64,000 nt of DNA. Origin: Micromonospora avicenniae (GTDB lineage: Bacteria; Actinomycetota; Actinomycetes; Mycobacteriales; Micromonosporaceae). The notes beneath the pieces were generated by a model. It was not told where the DNA came from. It saw nothing but the letters and a program-made list of their open reading frames with translations, and did not search any database. Numbering within the stretch: position 1 is the first letter of the stretch; each line of letters starts with the position of its first letter. The translations under genes were made by a program, and so were the position numbers. This document shows, piece by piece, positions 7,219 through 15,145 of this stretch. The stretch is from NCBI RefSeq assembly GCF_900156065.1, contig NZ_FTNF01000006.1, positions 186,001-250,000 of the forward strand, given 5' to 3'.

Positions 7219-8265
7219 GTGACGGACATCTCGGACACCCTGGCCAGCGTGGCCACCCCGGTCGAAGACGAACAGACAGCCGCCGAGCTGGAACAGACCC
7301 TCTCCGAGGTCAAGCGAGTGATCGTCGGGCAGGACCGGCTCGTCGAGCGGCTGCTCGTCGCCCTCCTCGCCGACGGGCACTGCCTGCTGGAGGGAGTACC
7401 CGGCGTGGCCAAGACGTTGGCCGCGCAGACCCTCGCAACCGTGGTCGGCGGCACCTTCTCCCGGATCCAGTTCACCCCCGACCTCGTACCGTCGGACATC
7501 GTCGGCACCCGGATCTACCGGGCGTCGCGGGAGACCTTCGACATCGAGTTGGGCCCGGTGATGGCCAACCTGGTGCTCGCCGACGAGATCAACCGCGCCC
7601 CCGCGAAGGTGCAGTCGGCGCTGCTGGAGGCGATGGCCGAGCGCCAGGTCTCCATCGGCGGGCGCAGCCATCCGGTGCCCTCGCCGTTCCTGGTGCTCGC
7701 CACCCAGAACCCGATCGAGTCGGAAGGGGTCTACCAGCTGCCGGAGGCGCAGCGGGACCGCTTCCTCCTCAAGATCGTGGTCGACTATCCGAGCGACGCC
7801 GACGAGCTGGCGATCCTCTACCGGATGAGCACCGACCGTCCCAAAGCTCGGCGCGTGCTCGACCCGGAACGGCTGCGACGCATGCAGCGGCACGCCGAAC
7901 GGGTCTTCGTCCACCACGCCGTCGCCGAGTACGTGGTCCGGCTCATCCTGGCCACCCGCGACCCGGGACGGTTCGGGCTGGCCGAGATCGAACCGATGCT
8001 GGCGTACGGGGCGAGCCCCCGGGCCACTCTCGGCCTGGTGGCCGCCGCCCGGGCGCAAGCGCTGCTGCGCGGCCGCGAGTACGTGCTGCCCGACGACGTC
8101 CGGGAACTCGCCAGCGACGTGCTGGCCCACCGGCTGGTGCTCAGTTTCGACGCGATCGCCGACGGCGTCACCGCCGAGTCGGTGGTACGCCGGCTGGTCG
8201 AGGTGGTGCCTCCGCCACGGCTCGCGCCCCAGCCGGAGCAGGCGTCGGATCTGGCGGCGGCATGA
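7219..8265 (+). CDS. MoxR-family AAA+ ATPase
   Basis: A 348-residue AAA+ protein. Walker A is GVPGVAKT (residues 59-66), Walker B LVLADEINRAP (about 115-125), sensor 1 ATQNPIE, and an arginine-finger region follows in QLPEAQRDRFLLK. MoxR ATPases act as chaperones that activate or insert metal into VWA-domain partners. The start is GTG at 7219 with GGGAAG upstream. It heads a tightly coupled operon: its stop overlaps the DUF58 ATG (ATGA), which overlaps the VWA gene (GTGA). The partner proteins are therefore probably the two VWA-type proteins that follow; the client is unknown. Confidence 0.9.
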   Translation: MTDISDTLASVATPVEDEQTAAELEQTLSEVKRVIVGQDRLVERLLVALLADGHCLLEGVPGVAKTLAAQTLATVVGGTFSRIQFTPDLVPSDIVGTRIYRASRETFDIELGPVMANLVLADEINRAPAKVQSALLEAMAERQVSIGGRSHPVPSPFLVLATQNPIESEGVYQLPEAQRDRFLLKIVVDYPSDADELAILYRMSTDRPKARRVLDPERLRRMQRHAERVFVHHAVAEYVVRLILATRDPGRFGLAEIEPMLAYGASPRATLGLVAAARAQALLRGREYVLPDDVRELASDVLAHRLVLSFDAIADGVTAESVVRRLVEVVPPPRLAPQPEQASDLAAA

Positions 8266-9269
8266 GGCGCACAGGCCGGGAGCCTGCCGCCGTGCCGGCC
8301 GGACCGCGCCTGGCCGACCTCGCGCCCGACCAGCGTCTGCGCCGGCTGGAGCTGACCGTCATCCGGCGGTTGGACGGGCTGCTGCACGGGCAGTATCGCG
8401 GCCTGCTGCCCGGCCCCGGCAGTGAGCCGGCCGGCAGCCGCGAGTACCGGCCCGGCGAGGACGAGGTACGCCGGATGGACTGGGCGGTCACCGCCCGGAC
8501 CACGGTGCCGCACGTCAGGGAGGTCGACGCCGACCGGGAACTGACCACGTGGCTGCTGGTCGACGCCAGCGCCAGCATGGAGTTCGGCACGGCGGAGCTG
8601 GACAAACGGGAGCTCTCCGTGGCGGCGGTGGCCGCGGTCGGGTTCCTCACCGCAGGGGTCGGCAACCGGCTGGGAGCCCTGCTGGTCGCGTCGACGGGGT
8701 TGCGCCGGTTCCCGGCGCACAGTGGGCGTACCCATCTGCTCGGTCTGCTCCGGGCCCTGCTGGCCGCCCCACGAACCGGCGACCGGGGCGAACCACTCGA
8801 ACCGCCGGACCTCGCCGACGCGCTGGCCTCGGTGCAACGGGTCGCCACCCGGCGCGGGCTCGTGGTGGTGGTCTCCGACTTTCTCGACGGCCTGCCCGAC
8901 GATCCCGATCGGCCGCCCCCCTGGGAGCGGAGCCTGCGCCGGCTGACCGCGCGGCACCAGGTGCTCGCCGTGGAGGTGACCGATCCCCGTGAGCTGGAGC
9001 TGCCCGACGTCGGGCTGATCACGCTGGTCGATCCGGAGACCGGCCGCAGACGCGAGGTGTGCACCTCCGACCGCCGGCTGCGGGAACGGTACGCGGCCGC
9101 CGCGGCCGCCCAGCGTGAGCAGGTACGCCTCGCGCTGCGCCGCAGCGGGGCCACCCACCTGTCGCTGCGTACCGATCGGGACTGGTGTGCCGACATCGCG
9201 CGGCACGTGCAGTCGCAGCGCCGGATGGCGGCGGTACCGGCCGGCGCGGCACGGGGAGGCACGAGGTGA
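8262..9269 (+). CDS. DUF58 domain protein
   Basis: A 335-residue protein. The DUF58 signature is visible as GPGSEPAGSREYRPGEDEVR and RMDWAVTARTTVPHVREV (about residues 55-90), followed by a VWA-like MIDAS DASASM (about 105-110) and LVVVVSDFLDG (about 200-210). DUF58 proteins travel with MoxR ATPases and are thought to form chaperone complexes at the membrane; this copy has no clear membrane span. It is translationally coupled on both sides, by ATGA with moxR and GTGA with the next gene. Confidence 0.85.
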   Translation: MRRTGREPAAVPAGPRLADLAPDQRLRRLELTVIRRLDGLLHGQYRGLLPGPGSEPAGSREYRPGEDEVRRMDWAVTARTTVPHVREVDADRELTTWLLVDASASMEFGTAELDKRELSVAAVAAVGFLTAGVGNRLGALLVASTGLRRFPAHSGRTHLLGLLRALLAAPRTGDRGEPLEPPDLADALASVQRVATRRGLVVVVSDFLDGLPDDPDRPPPWERSLRRLTARHQVLAVEVTDPRELELPDVGLITLVDPETGRRREVCTSDRRLRERYAAAAAAQREQVRLALRRSGATHLSLRTDRDWCADIARHVQSQRRMAAVPAGAARGGTR

Positions 9270-10225
9270 TCTGGCTGTCGCCCGCCCGGCTCTGGCTGCT
9301 GCTCGGTGTGCTCGCCCTCGCGGTGGGCTACCTGCTCGTGCAGCGACGGCGTAGCCGGTACGCCGTCCGCTTCACCAACCTGCGGCTGCTCGATCGGATC
9401 GCGCCGGAGCGTCCCGCGTGGCGCCGGCATGTGCCCGCCGGTCTGTTCCTGGTCATGCTGGCGCTGCTGGTGGTCGGCTTCGCCCGGCCCACCGCCGAGG
9501 TGCGGGTGCCCCGGGAACGGGCGACCGTCATGGTGGCGGTGGACGTCTCCACCTCGATGCTCGCCACCGACGTCGACCCGGACCGGCTCGCCGCGGCCAA
9601 GGGCGCGGCGAAGCGCTTCGTGGACGGGCTGCCCGACGAGTTCAACGTGGGCCTGGTCGCCTTCGCCGGCAGCGCGGCGGTCATCGTGCCGCCGGGCACC
9701 GACCGCGAGGCGCTGCACGACGGGATCGGCCGGCTCGCCGAGGGGATAACCGGCGTACAGGGAACCGCGATCGGCGAGGCGATCAACACCTCGCTCGGCG
9801 CGGTGAAGGGTCTGGACAGCCAGGCGGCGAAGGACCCACCACCGGCTCGGATCGTGCTCCTGTCCGACGGAGCGAACACGTCCGGGCTCGACCCGATGGA
9901 GGCGGCCGTCGAGGCGGTGGCCGCGAAGGTGCCCGTGCACACCATCTCGTTCGGCACCCCGGGCGGCTTCGTCGACCAGGGCGGCCGCCCGATACAGGTG
10001 CCGGTGGACGGGCAGACCCTCGAGGCGGTGGCGCAGGAGACCGGCGGGATGTTCCACGAGGCCAGCACCAGCGACGAACTGCGTGCGGTCTACGACGACA
10101 TCGGTACCTCGGTCGGCTACCGCACCGAACGGCAGGACATCTCGGCCCGCTTCATCGGACTCGGGCTGGTACTGGCGATGGGCGCGGCGGCCGGTTCGAT
10201 GCGCTGGTTCTCCCGCCTGCCCTGA
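9266..10225 (+). CDS. VWA-domain membrane protein (BatA-like)
   Basis: A 319-residue protein with two N-terminal membrane helices (residues 6-22 and about 50-70), a von Willebrand factor A domain with the MIDAS motif DVSTS near residue 93, TAIGEA and LLSDGANTSG further on, and a C-terminal helix (FIGLGLVLAMGAAAGSMRW). This is the architecture of BatA/BatB proteins from aerotolerance operons. The GTG at 9266 overlaps the DUF58 stop (GTGA). Together with the MoxR ATPase and DUF58 protein it should form a membrane-linked chaperone module, possibly for envelope stress. Confidence 0.85.
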   Translation: MIWLSPARLWLLLGVLALAVGYLLVQRRRSRYAVRFTNLRLLDRIAPERPAWRRHVPAGLFLVMLALLVVGFARPTAEVRVPRERATVMVAVDVSTSMLATDVDPDRLAAAKGAAKRFVDGLPDEFNVGLVAFAGSAAVIVPPGTDREALHDGIGRLAEGITGVQGTAIGEAINTSLGAVKGLDSQAAKDPPPARIVLLSDGANTSGLDPMEAAVEAVAAKVPVHTISFGTPGGFVDQGGRPIQVPVDGQTLEAVAQETGGMFHEASTSDELRAVYDDIGTSVGYRTERQDISARFIGLGLVLAMGAAAGSMRWFSRLP

Positions 10226-10279
10226 CGGGACGCCAGTGGGCCCGGCCCCACCTCGCAGGACATCACGTGAGGAGTACGC

Positions 10280-11146
10280 ATGGCAGTACAGACCGGACTC
10301 GGTGAGCCCCGCGGCCCGTGGTTCGTATCGCCGGAGCTGGACCCGGACGGGCGGTCCCGGCGGGACGGGGGCGGATCGGGACGCGACCGTGGCGGCCGGC
10401 ACTGGCGTGGCCGGTTGCTGGTCGCGCTCGCGGTGATCGCCCTCTCCGCCGTCTCCGGTGCCGCGGCAGGTGGCTGGGTGGCCAGCCGCGGCGGTGCCCC
10501 GGGGGAGACGGCGGCGTCCGCCGCTCCGGTGCCGGCGGAACTGGTCACCGCCGCCGAGCGGACGGTGCCCGGCGTGGTCTCCGTGCTGGCGGGCGGTGCG
10601 GGTACCGGTGGCGGGGCCAGTGGCTCCGGCTTCGCCATCGACGACCAGCAGCACATCATCACCAACGACCACATCCTGGCCAAGGGGGGCGGTGGTTCCG
10701 TGACCGTCGAGCTGCCGGACGGCCGCCGCTACACCGCGGAGGTGGTGGGCCGGGAGCCGAGCAGCGACCTGGCGGTGCTGCGGGTGCCGCCGTCCGCAGG
10801 GCTGGCGCCGCTGCCGTTGGCCAAGCCGGGCACCACGCGCGTCGGCGAACCGGTGCTCGCGGTCGGATCCCCACTCGGTCTGGCCGGTACCGTCACGGCC
10901 GGCATCGTGAGCGCCATCGACCGGCAGGTACGGCTGGGCACGAACCGGCACACGGCGGTGCAGACCGACGCGTCGATCAATCCGGGCAACTCCGGCGGGC
11001 CGCTCGTCAATGCGCGAGGCGAGGTGGTCGGGGTGAACACCGCGATCGCCACCATCGACGGCAACGGCTCGATCGGCATCGGTTTCGCCATCCCGATCGA
11101 GCAGGTGCAGCAGACCGCCGACACGATCATCGGCAAGGGCGGCTGA
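10280..11146 (+). CDS. S1C-type trypsin-like serine protease (HtrA-like, no PDZ)
   Basis: A 288-residue membrane-anchored protease. A charged N-terminus (1-43) is followed by one helix (LLVALAVIALSAVSGAAAGG), then the protease domain with the triad His131 (TNDHIL), Asp163 (SSDLAVL) and Ser238 (NPGNSGGP). Full-length HtrA would continue into a PDZ domain; here the protein stops after the protease at GKGG, so it is a short form. The domain should be extracellular and degrade misfolded envelope proteins. The ATG at 10280 has GAGGAG upstream. It lies 54 bp after the VWA gene and may belong to the same stress-related transcript. Confidence 0.88.
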   Translation: MAVQTGLGEPRGPWFVSPELDPDGRSRRDGGGSGRDRGGRHWRGRLLVALAVIALSAVSGAAAGGWVASRGGAPGETAASAAPVPAELVTAAERTVPGVVSVLAGGAGTGGGASGSGFAIDDQQHIITNDHILAKGGGGSVTVELPDGRRYTAEVVGREPSSDLAVLRVPPSAGLAPLPLAKPGTTRVGEPVLAVGSPLGLAGTVTAGIVSAIDRQVRLGTNRHTAVQTDASINPGNSGGPLVNARGEVVGVNTAIATIDGNGSIGIGFAIPIEQVQQTADTIIGKGG

Positions 11147-11247
11147 TCCGCCGGCCGGATCGTCGGGCGGTTTTCGGCGGGACTCACCGCGTTGCCGCTG
11201 GTGGGAAGGCGCCCAGTGTCGGATATCCGGCGCGGGAGCATCGGTCG

Positions 11248-11583
11248 ATGGAAATATTACGCTGGGTGTGGATACTGGCGTGGGTGGAAGGTCCTCTCAT
11301 CGCGGTCCTCCTGCTGGTGGGCCTGCTCATCGGAAGTGGTGTGGGGTCGGCGTACACGCGCGCGCGGCGTGGCTGGGCCGACTACCAGACGGTCAAGAAA
11401 ACCGTGCCTACCGCGCGTAAGACGGCCTGGTTGCTGATTCGGGGCGTCACCACGAAGATCGGTGTGGTCGCCCTGCTGCTGATCGGCGCCGTCGCGTACG
11501 CCGCGGTCGCTCCGGACGACGATGAGGCGGCCGGGCCGGCGCCTGGTCCGTCCGCGACCACGAGCGAGCGGCCGGGACGTTAG
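11248..11583 (+). CDS. small two-helix membrane protein
   Basis: A 111-residue protein with two predicted membrane spans (WVEGPLIAVLLLVGLLIGSG at about 13-32 and IGVVALLLIGAVAYAAVA at about 71-88), joined by a basic loop (RARRGWADYQTVKKTVPTAR) and ending in an acidic, Ser/Thr/Pro-rich tail. Both ends are probably on the same side. I do not recognise the family. The ATG at 11248 has GGGAGCA upstream. Confidence 0.6.
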   Translation: MEILRWVWILAWVEGPLIAVLLLVGLLIGSGVGSAYTRARRGWADYQTVKKTVPTARKTAWLLIRGVTTKIGVVALLLIGAVAYAAVAPDDDEAAGPAPGPSATTSERPGR

Positions 11584-11586
11584 CCT
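11581..11586 (+). promoter_or_regulatory. -10 box of the ArfB gene
   Basis: TAGCCT, 6 bp from the GTG at 11593; the transcript would be leaderless. It overlaps the stop of the preceding gene. Confidence 0.45.
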
Positions 11587-11592
11587 CAGGGT

Positions 11593-12018
11593 GTGGACGG
11601 CGATGTGCGGGTGACCGACAGGTGGACAGTCCCCGCCGCGGAGTTGCGGGAGCGGTTCTCCCGTTCGTCCGGCCCGGGCGGGCAGGGCGTCAACACCGCC
11701 GACACCCGCGTCGAACTGAGCTTCGACCTGGCCGGTTCACCCAGCTTGCCCGAGTCGTTGCGGACCCGGGCAATGGAGCGGCTCGCCGGGCGGCTCGTCG
11801 ACGGCGTGCTCACCATCACGGCCAGTGAGCACCGGGCCCAGTTGGCCAACCGTGAGGCGGCCCGGGAGCGGCTCGCCGCGCTGCTGCGGGAGGCGATCTC
11901 CCCACCGCCCCCGCCCCGGCGGCCGACGCGTCCGTCCCGAGGCGCCAAGGAACGGCGTCTGGCCGACAAGAAGCGCCAGTCCCAGCGCAAGCGGGAACGC
12001 CGGGTCGACGGCGAATAG
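11593..12018 (+). CDS. arfB: ArfB/YaeJ-type peptidyl-tRNA hydrolase (ribosome rescue)
   Basis: A 141-residue release-factor-like protein. The GGQ motif is in SSGPGGQGVN (Gly29-Gly30-Gln31), preceded by PAAELRERFSR as in YaeJ/ICT1. A Pro-rich linker (PPPPPRRPTRP) leads to a strongly basic tail (AKERRLADKKRQSQRKRERR) that in this family enters the empty mRNA channel. It hydrolyses peptidyl-tRNA on ribosomes stalled without a stop codon. It is about the usual length (around 140). The GTG at 11593 is favoured because a TAGCCT box lies 6 bp upstream. Confidence 0.88.
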   Translation: MDGDVRVTDRWTVPAAELRERFSRSSGPGGQGVNTADTRVELSFDLAGSPSLPESLRTRAMERLAGRLVDGVLTITASEHRAQLANREAARERLAALLREAISPPPPPRRPTRPSRGAKERRLADKKRQSQRKRERRVDGE

Positions 12019-12050
12019 CCGACGCCGATGTTCGCGGGCGTCCGCCCGTT

Positions 12051-12108
12051 CCGGTCCCTGTCGGCGGACGGCTGGAGTGCCGGTCCCTGTCGGCGGGCGG
12101 CTGGAGGG
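12051..12108 (+). repeat. two tandem 29-bp units
   Basis: Units at 12051-12079 and 12080-12108 both begin CCGGTCCCTGTCGGCGG and differ at only two or three positions. They lie in the 327-bp non-coding stretch after arfB. From 12109 to 12345 I see only the probable aldo/keto reductase promoter region, with GACAG and CTGTC arms separated by 10 bp near 12280-12299. Confidence 0.7.
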
Positions 12109-12345
12109 GTACGCCGCCGTCATGTCGGTACGACGCGTTCGCGAGAAAGCTGACTTCGTGGCCGAAAGCGGCTGTGTGACTCCCTGCGCGGCGGCGACAG
12201 CTGGGTGGACGCCACGTCATGTCGATCCTCGCACCCACGCTGGCGCGCCGCCGTGGTCGGCCACAGGCGGCTTGGCTGACAGAATTCACGATCTGTCATC
12301 GCGATGATGTAACCTTGGCTCGTCACCACGACGAGGAGAACTGTT

Positions 12346-13344
12346 ATGGACACCCGCACGCTTGGGACGACCGGCCCGTCCGTTTCCGCGCTCGGACTCG
12401 GCCTGATGGGCATGTCGGACCTCTACACCGGCGCCGACGACACCGAGAGCATCGCCACGATCCACGCCGCCCTCGACGCCGGCGTGACCCTGCTCGACAC
12501 CGGCGACTTCTACGGGCAGGGGCACAACGAGATGCTGCTCCGCGAGGCGCTGCGCGGACGCAACCGGGAGAACGCGGTGATCAGCGTCAAGTTCGGTTCG
12601 ATGCGCGACCCCCAGGGCGGTTGGATCGGCAACGACATCCGCCCGAACGCGATCAAGAACTTCCTCGGCTACACCCTGCGCCGGCTCGGCACCGACTACG
12701 TGGACGTCTACCGGCCGTCCCGGATCAGCCCCGACGTGCCCGTCGAGGACGTGGTCGGGACCCTCAGCGAGCTGGTCGCCGCCGGCCACATTCGCAACAT
12801 CGGACTCTCCGAGGTGAACGCGGAGACGCTGCGCCGGGCGCACAAGGTGCACCCGATCAGCGACCTGCAGATCGAGTACTCGCTGATCTCCCGCGGCATC
12901 GAGCAGGAGATCCTGCCGGCCGCCCGGGAGCTGGGGGTGGGCGTGACCGCGTACGGGGTGCTCTCCCGGGGCCTGATCAGCGGGCACTGGTCGGCGCAGC
13001 GGACTCCCGCCCCCAACGACTTCCGGGCCCACCTGCCACGCTTCAGCGGCGAGAACCTGGACCGCAACCTGGCCCTCGTCGAGCAGCTGCGGACGATCGC
13101 GGAGGCACGTGGCGTAACCGTCGCCCAGGTCGCCATCGCCTGGGTGCTGGGCCGCGGCGACGACATCGTCCCCTTGGTCGGCGCCCGCCGCCGGGACCGC
13201 CTCGCCGAGGCCCTCGGCGCGACCGGGGTCACGCTGACCGACGCCGACCTGGCGGCGATCGAGGCCGTGGTCCCCGCCGGTGCCGCCGCCGGCACCCGCT
13301 ACGACGCCGGTCACATGGCTTTCCTGGACAGCGAGCGGGCATGA
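12346..13344 (+). CDS. aldo/keto reductase
   Basis: A 332-residue (alpha/beta)8 NADPH-dependent oxidoreductase. The start TRTLGTTGPSVSALGLGLMG, the catalytic Asp51 and Tyr56 in DTGDFYGQGHNE, and Lys82 in SVKFG are present. The usual histidine, found in other members as YQxHR, is replaced here: VDVYRPSRISPD has Ser at about 125. C-terminal GARRRDRLAEALGA fits the cofactor-binding region. The substrate is unknown. The ATG at 12346 has GAGGAGAA upstream. A TetR gene follows 240 bp downstream in the same direction and could regulate it. Confidence 0.85.
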   Translation: MDTRTLGTTGPSVSALGLGLMGMSDLYTGADDTESIATIHAALDAGVTLLDTGDFYGQGHNEMLLREALRGRNRENAVISVKFGSMRDPQGGWIGNDIRPNAIKNFLGYTLRRLGTDYVDVYRPSRISPDVPVEDVVGTLSELVAAGHIRNIGLSEVNAETLRRAHKVHPISDLQIEYSLISRGIEQEILPAARELGVGVTAYGVLSRGLISGHWSAQRTPAPNDFRAHLPRFSGENLDRNLALVEQLRTIAEARGVTVAQVAIAWVLGRGDDIVPLVGARRRDRLAEALGATGVTLTDADLAAIEAVVPAGAAAGTRYDAGHMAFLDSERA

Positions 13345-13584
13345 CCCGTGCGACGGGGCACGGACTCCCGCCGTCGTCCGGTCGGAAGCCCGCGCCCCGG
13401 CTTCCCGCTCCGGCCCGGGGCCGATCACGATCCGGGCTGGAGCGGCGAGCGCGTCGCCTCCGCCGGGCGGACACCGTCGCCGCCCGGCGAGACCCGCCGC
13501 CGCGCCGCCTCCCGGCGGTGGTGACGCCGACCCCACGGCGGGGGTGACGATGAGCACCGCCGTCGGATCAGGGAGGCTTGAGTG

Positions 13585-14184
13585 ATGAGCACCGACCCGG
13601 GCACCCTCTCCGCCGAGCGCATCCTGGACGCCGCCGAGGAGGTGCTGCGCCGCTTCGGCCCGGCGAAAGCGACAGTGCTGGACGTGGCCCGGGCACTCGG
13701 CGTCAGCCACGGGAGCGTCTACCGCCACTTTCCCAGCAAGGCGGCGCTGCGTTCCGCGGTCACGGAACGCTGGCTGGCCCGGATGTCCACCCCACTCGCC
13801 GAGGTCGCGACCGCCGACGAGCCGGCCGCGGAGCGGCTGCGCCGGTGGCTGTTCGAGCTGAACCGCTCCAAGCGCCGGATCGCCCGTGAGGACCCGGAGC
13901 TGTTCGGCACCTTCAACCTGTTGGCCACCCAGCTGGAGGACGTGGTCGCGGCCCACCTGGAGGCGCTCGCCGGCCAGCTAGCGGTGATCATCGCCGACGG
14001 GGTGGCCGCCGGGGAGTTCGACGTGGCGGATCCGGCACTCGCCGGGCGGGCGGTATTGCAGGCGACCACCCGGTTCCACCACCCGGCGCATCTCACCGAG
14101 TGGGCCGAGCCGGTCCTGGAAGACGATCTGGCCGCCGTGCTGGCGCTGCTCCTCGACGGTTTGCGCGTCCGCCCGCAGAAGTGA
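13585..14184 (+). CDS. TetR-family transcriptional regulator
   Basis: A 199-residue regulator. The N-terminal helix-turn-helix is AERILDAAEEVLRRFG, then VLDVARALGVSHGSVYRHFPSKAAL (about residues 10-52). The C-terminal ligand domain contains ATQLEDVVAAHLEALAG and ends in VLEDDLAAVLALLLDGL. I start at ATG 13585, 8 bp after GGGAGG; a GTG at 13582 is also possible. The neighbouring aldo/keto reductase is a plausible target but no operator is obvious. The 237 bp before it contain no gene I can support. Confidence 0.85.
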   Translation: MSTDPGTLSAERILDAAEEVLRRFGPAKATVLDVARALGVSHGSVYRHFPSKAALRSAVTERWLARMSTPLAEVATADEPAAERLRRWLFELNRSKRRIAREDPELFGTFNLLATQLEDVVAAHLEALAGQLAVIIADGVAAGEFDVADPALAGRAVLQATTRFHHPAHLTEWAEPVLEDDLAAVLALLLDGLRVRPQK

Positions 14185-14217
14185 CCGCCTGCGGGACCGG
14201 CCGGCCGCGAAGCGCGT

Positions 14218-15111
14218 TCACCCCGCCACGGCGAGAGCGAGCCGGTCGCACTCCGCGATCAGGCGTGCCCGCAGCGGCGCGGCGCGTTCCGCGAACGAGC
14301 GCTGCGCCTGCACGTACTCGTGCCTGCCCTCGACGGTCTCGACCCGCACGGGAGGGTAGCCCAGATCGGCGAGGTCGTACGGCGAAGCCCGCATGTCCAG
14401 CGTGCGGATGTCCCGGGCCAGCGCGAAGGCATCGGCGACCAGTTCGCTCGGCACCAGCGGGGAGAGCTTGTACGCCCACTTGTAGAGATCCATGTTGGCG
14501 TGTAGGCAGCCCGGCTGCTCGAGGGCGTGCTGGGTCTCCCGGCTCGGGGCGAGCAGGTTCAGCGGCCGGGCCAGTGCGGTGAAGAACCGGAACGCGTCGA
14601 AGTGGCTGCACCGGATCCGGTTCGCCTCCACCGTCCGCGCGGTCTCCTCCGGGCTCAGCCGCAGCGGCCAGCTGTTGTGCCGTACCTCCGCCTGGGTCTG
14701 CCGGTAGACCATCGCCCACTCGTGCATCCCGAAGCAGCCGAGGTGCGCCTGGCGGCCGGCGGTCGCGGCGAGAAGCGTACGGATCCAGGCGATGGACTCG
14801 GCGCGCCGCGCGTGTGCCGCAGCGGTGTCGAGGGTCACGCCGCCGGCTGTCGCACGGTAGTCGCGACCGAACTCGGCCGGGTCCGCGTCACGTAGCTCCA
14901 CGCCGGGACCGGGATGCCAACGGCGCAGCTGTGCCGGACGGTACGAGTAGTAGGTGAAGAGGAAGTCCTCCACCGGGTGCTTCTCGCCTCGGCGCCGTCG
15001 CTCCAGGTGCGGGGCGAGCCAGGCGTCGACCCGCTCCTGATGGGCTTGCCGCCGCGGCTGCCAGTCGGCCGCGTCGAGCACCGTCGACGGGGTGAGGGCG
15101 GCGGCGGTCAC
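14218..15111 (-). CDS. conserved actinobacterial protein, often named 3-methyladenine DNA glycosylase
   Basis: A 297-residue soluble protein with KHPVEDFLFTYYSYRPAQLR, RWHPGPGVEL, AHLGCFGMHEWAMVYR, HNSWPLRLS and LEQPGCLHANMDLYKWAYKL, conserved stretches I associate with an actinobacterial family labelled 3-methyladenine DNA glycosylase in databases. I see no helix-hairpin-helix or other glycosylase hallmark, so the enzymatic name is uncertain. The GTG at 15111 has a TACGCT box 6 bp upstream. It is convergent with the TetR gene. Confidence 0.6.
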   Translation of the reverse strand: MTAAALTPSTVLDAADWQPRRQAHQERVDAWLAPHLERRRRGEKHPVEDFLFTYYSYRPAQLRRWHPGPGVELRDADPAEFGRDYRATAGGVTLDTAAAHARRAESIAWIRTLLAATAGRQAHLGCFGMHEWAMVYRQTQAEVRHNSWPLRLSPEETARTVEANRIRCSHFDAFRFFTALARPLNLLAPSRETQHALEQPGCLHANMDLYKWAYKLSPLVPSELVADAFALARDIRTLDMRASPYDLADLGYPPVRVETVEGRHEYVQAQRSFAERAAPLRARLIAECDRLALAVAG

Positions 15112-15117
15112 CGCATC

Positions 15118-15123
15118 AGCGTA
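15118..15123 (-). promoter_or_regulatory. -10 box of the glycosylase-like gene
   Basis: TACGCT on the minus strand, 6 bp from the GTG at 15111. Confidence 0.45.
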
Positions 15124-15145
15124 CGACCGCCGCCGACTCGGCTGC

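Noticed and set aside
8168..10951. A 927-codon open frame on the minus strand
   Set aside because: It lies opposite the DUF58, VWA and protease genes, which have clear domains and coupled starts. Its product is low-complexity His/Arg/Gly, the usual antisense shadow in GC-rich DNA.
7219..11146. MoxR-DUF58-VWA-protease cluster as a new defence system
   Set aside because: The order and domains match the widespread MoxR/Bat-type chaperone modules; nothing indicates anti-phage function.
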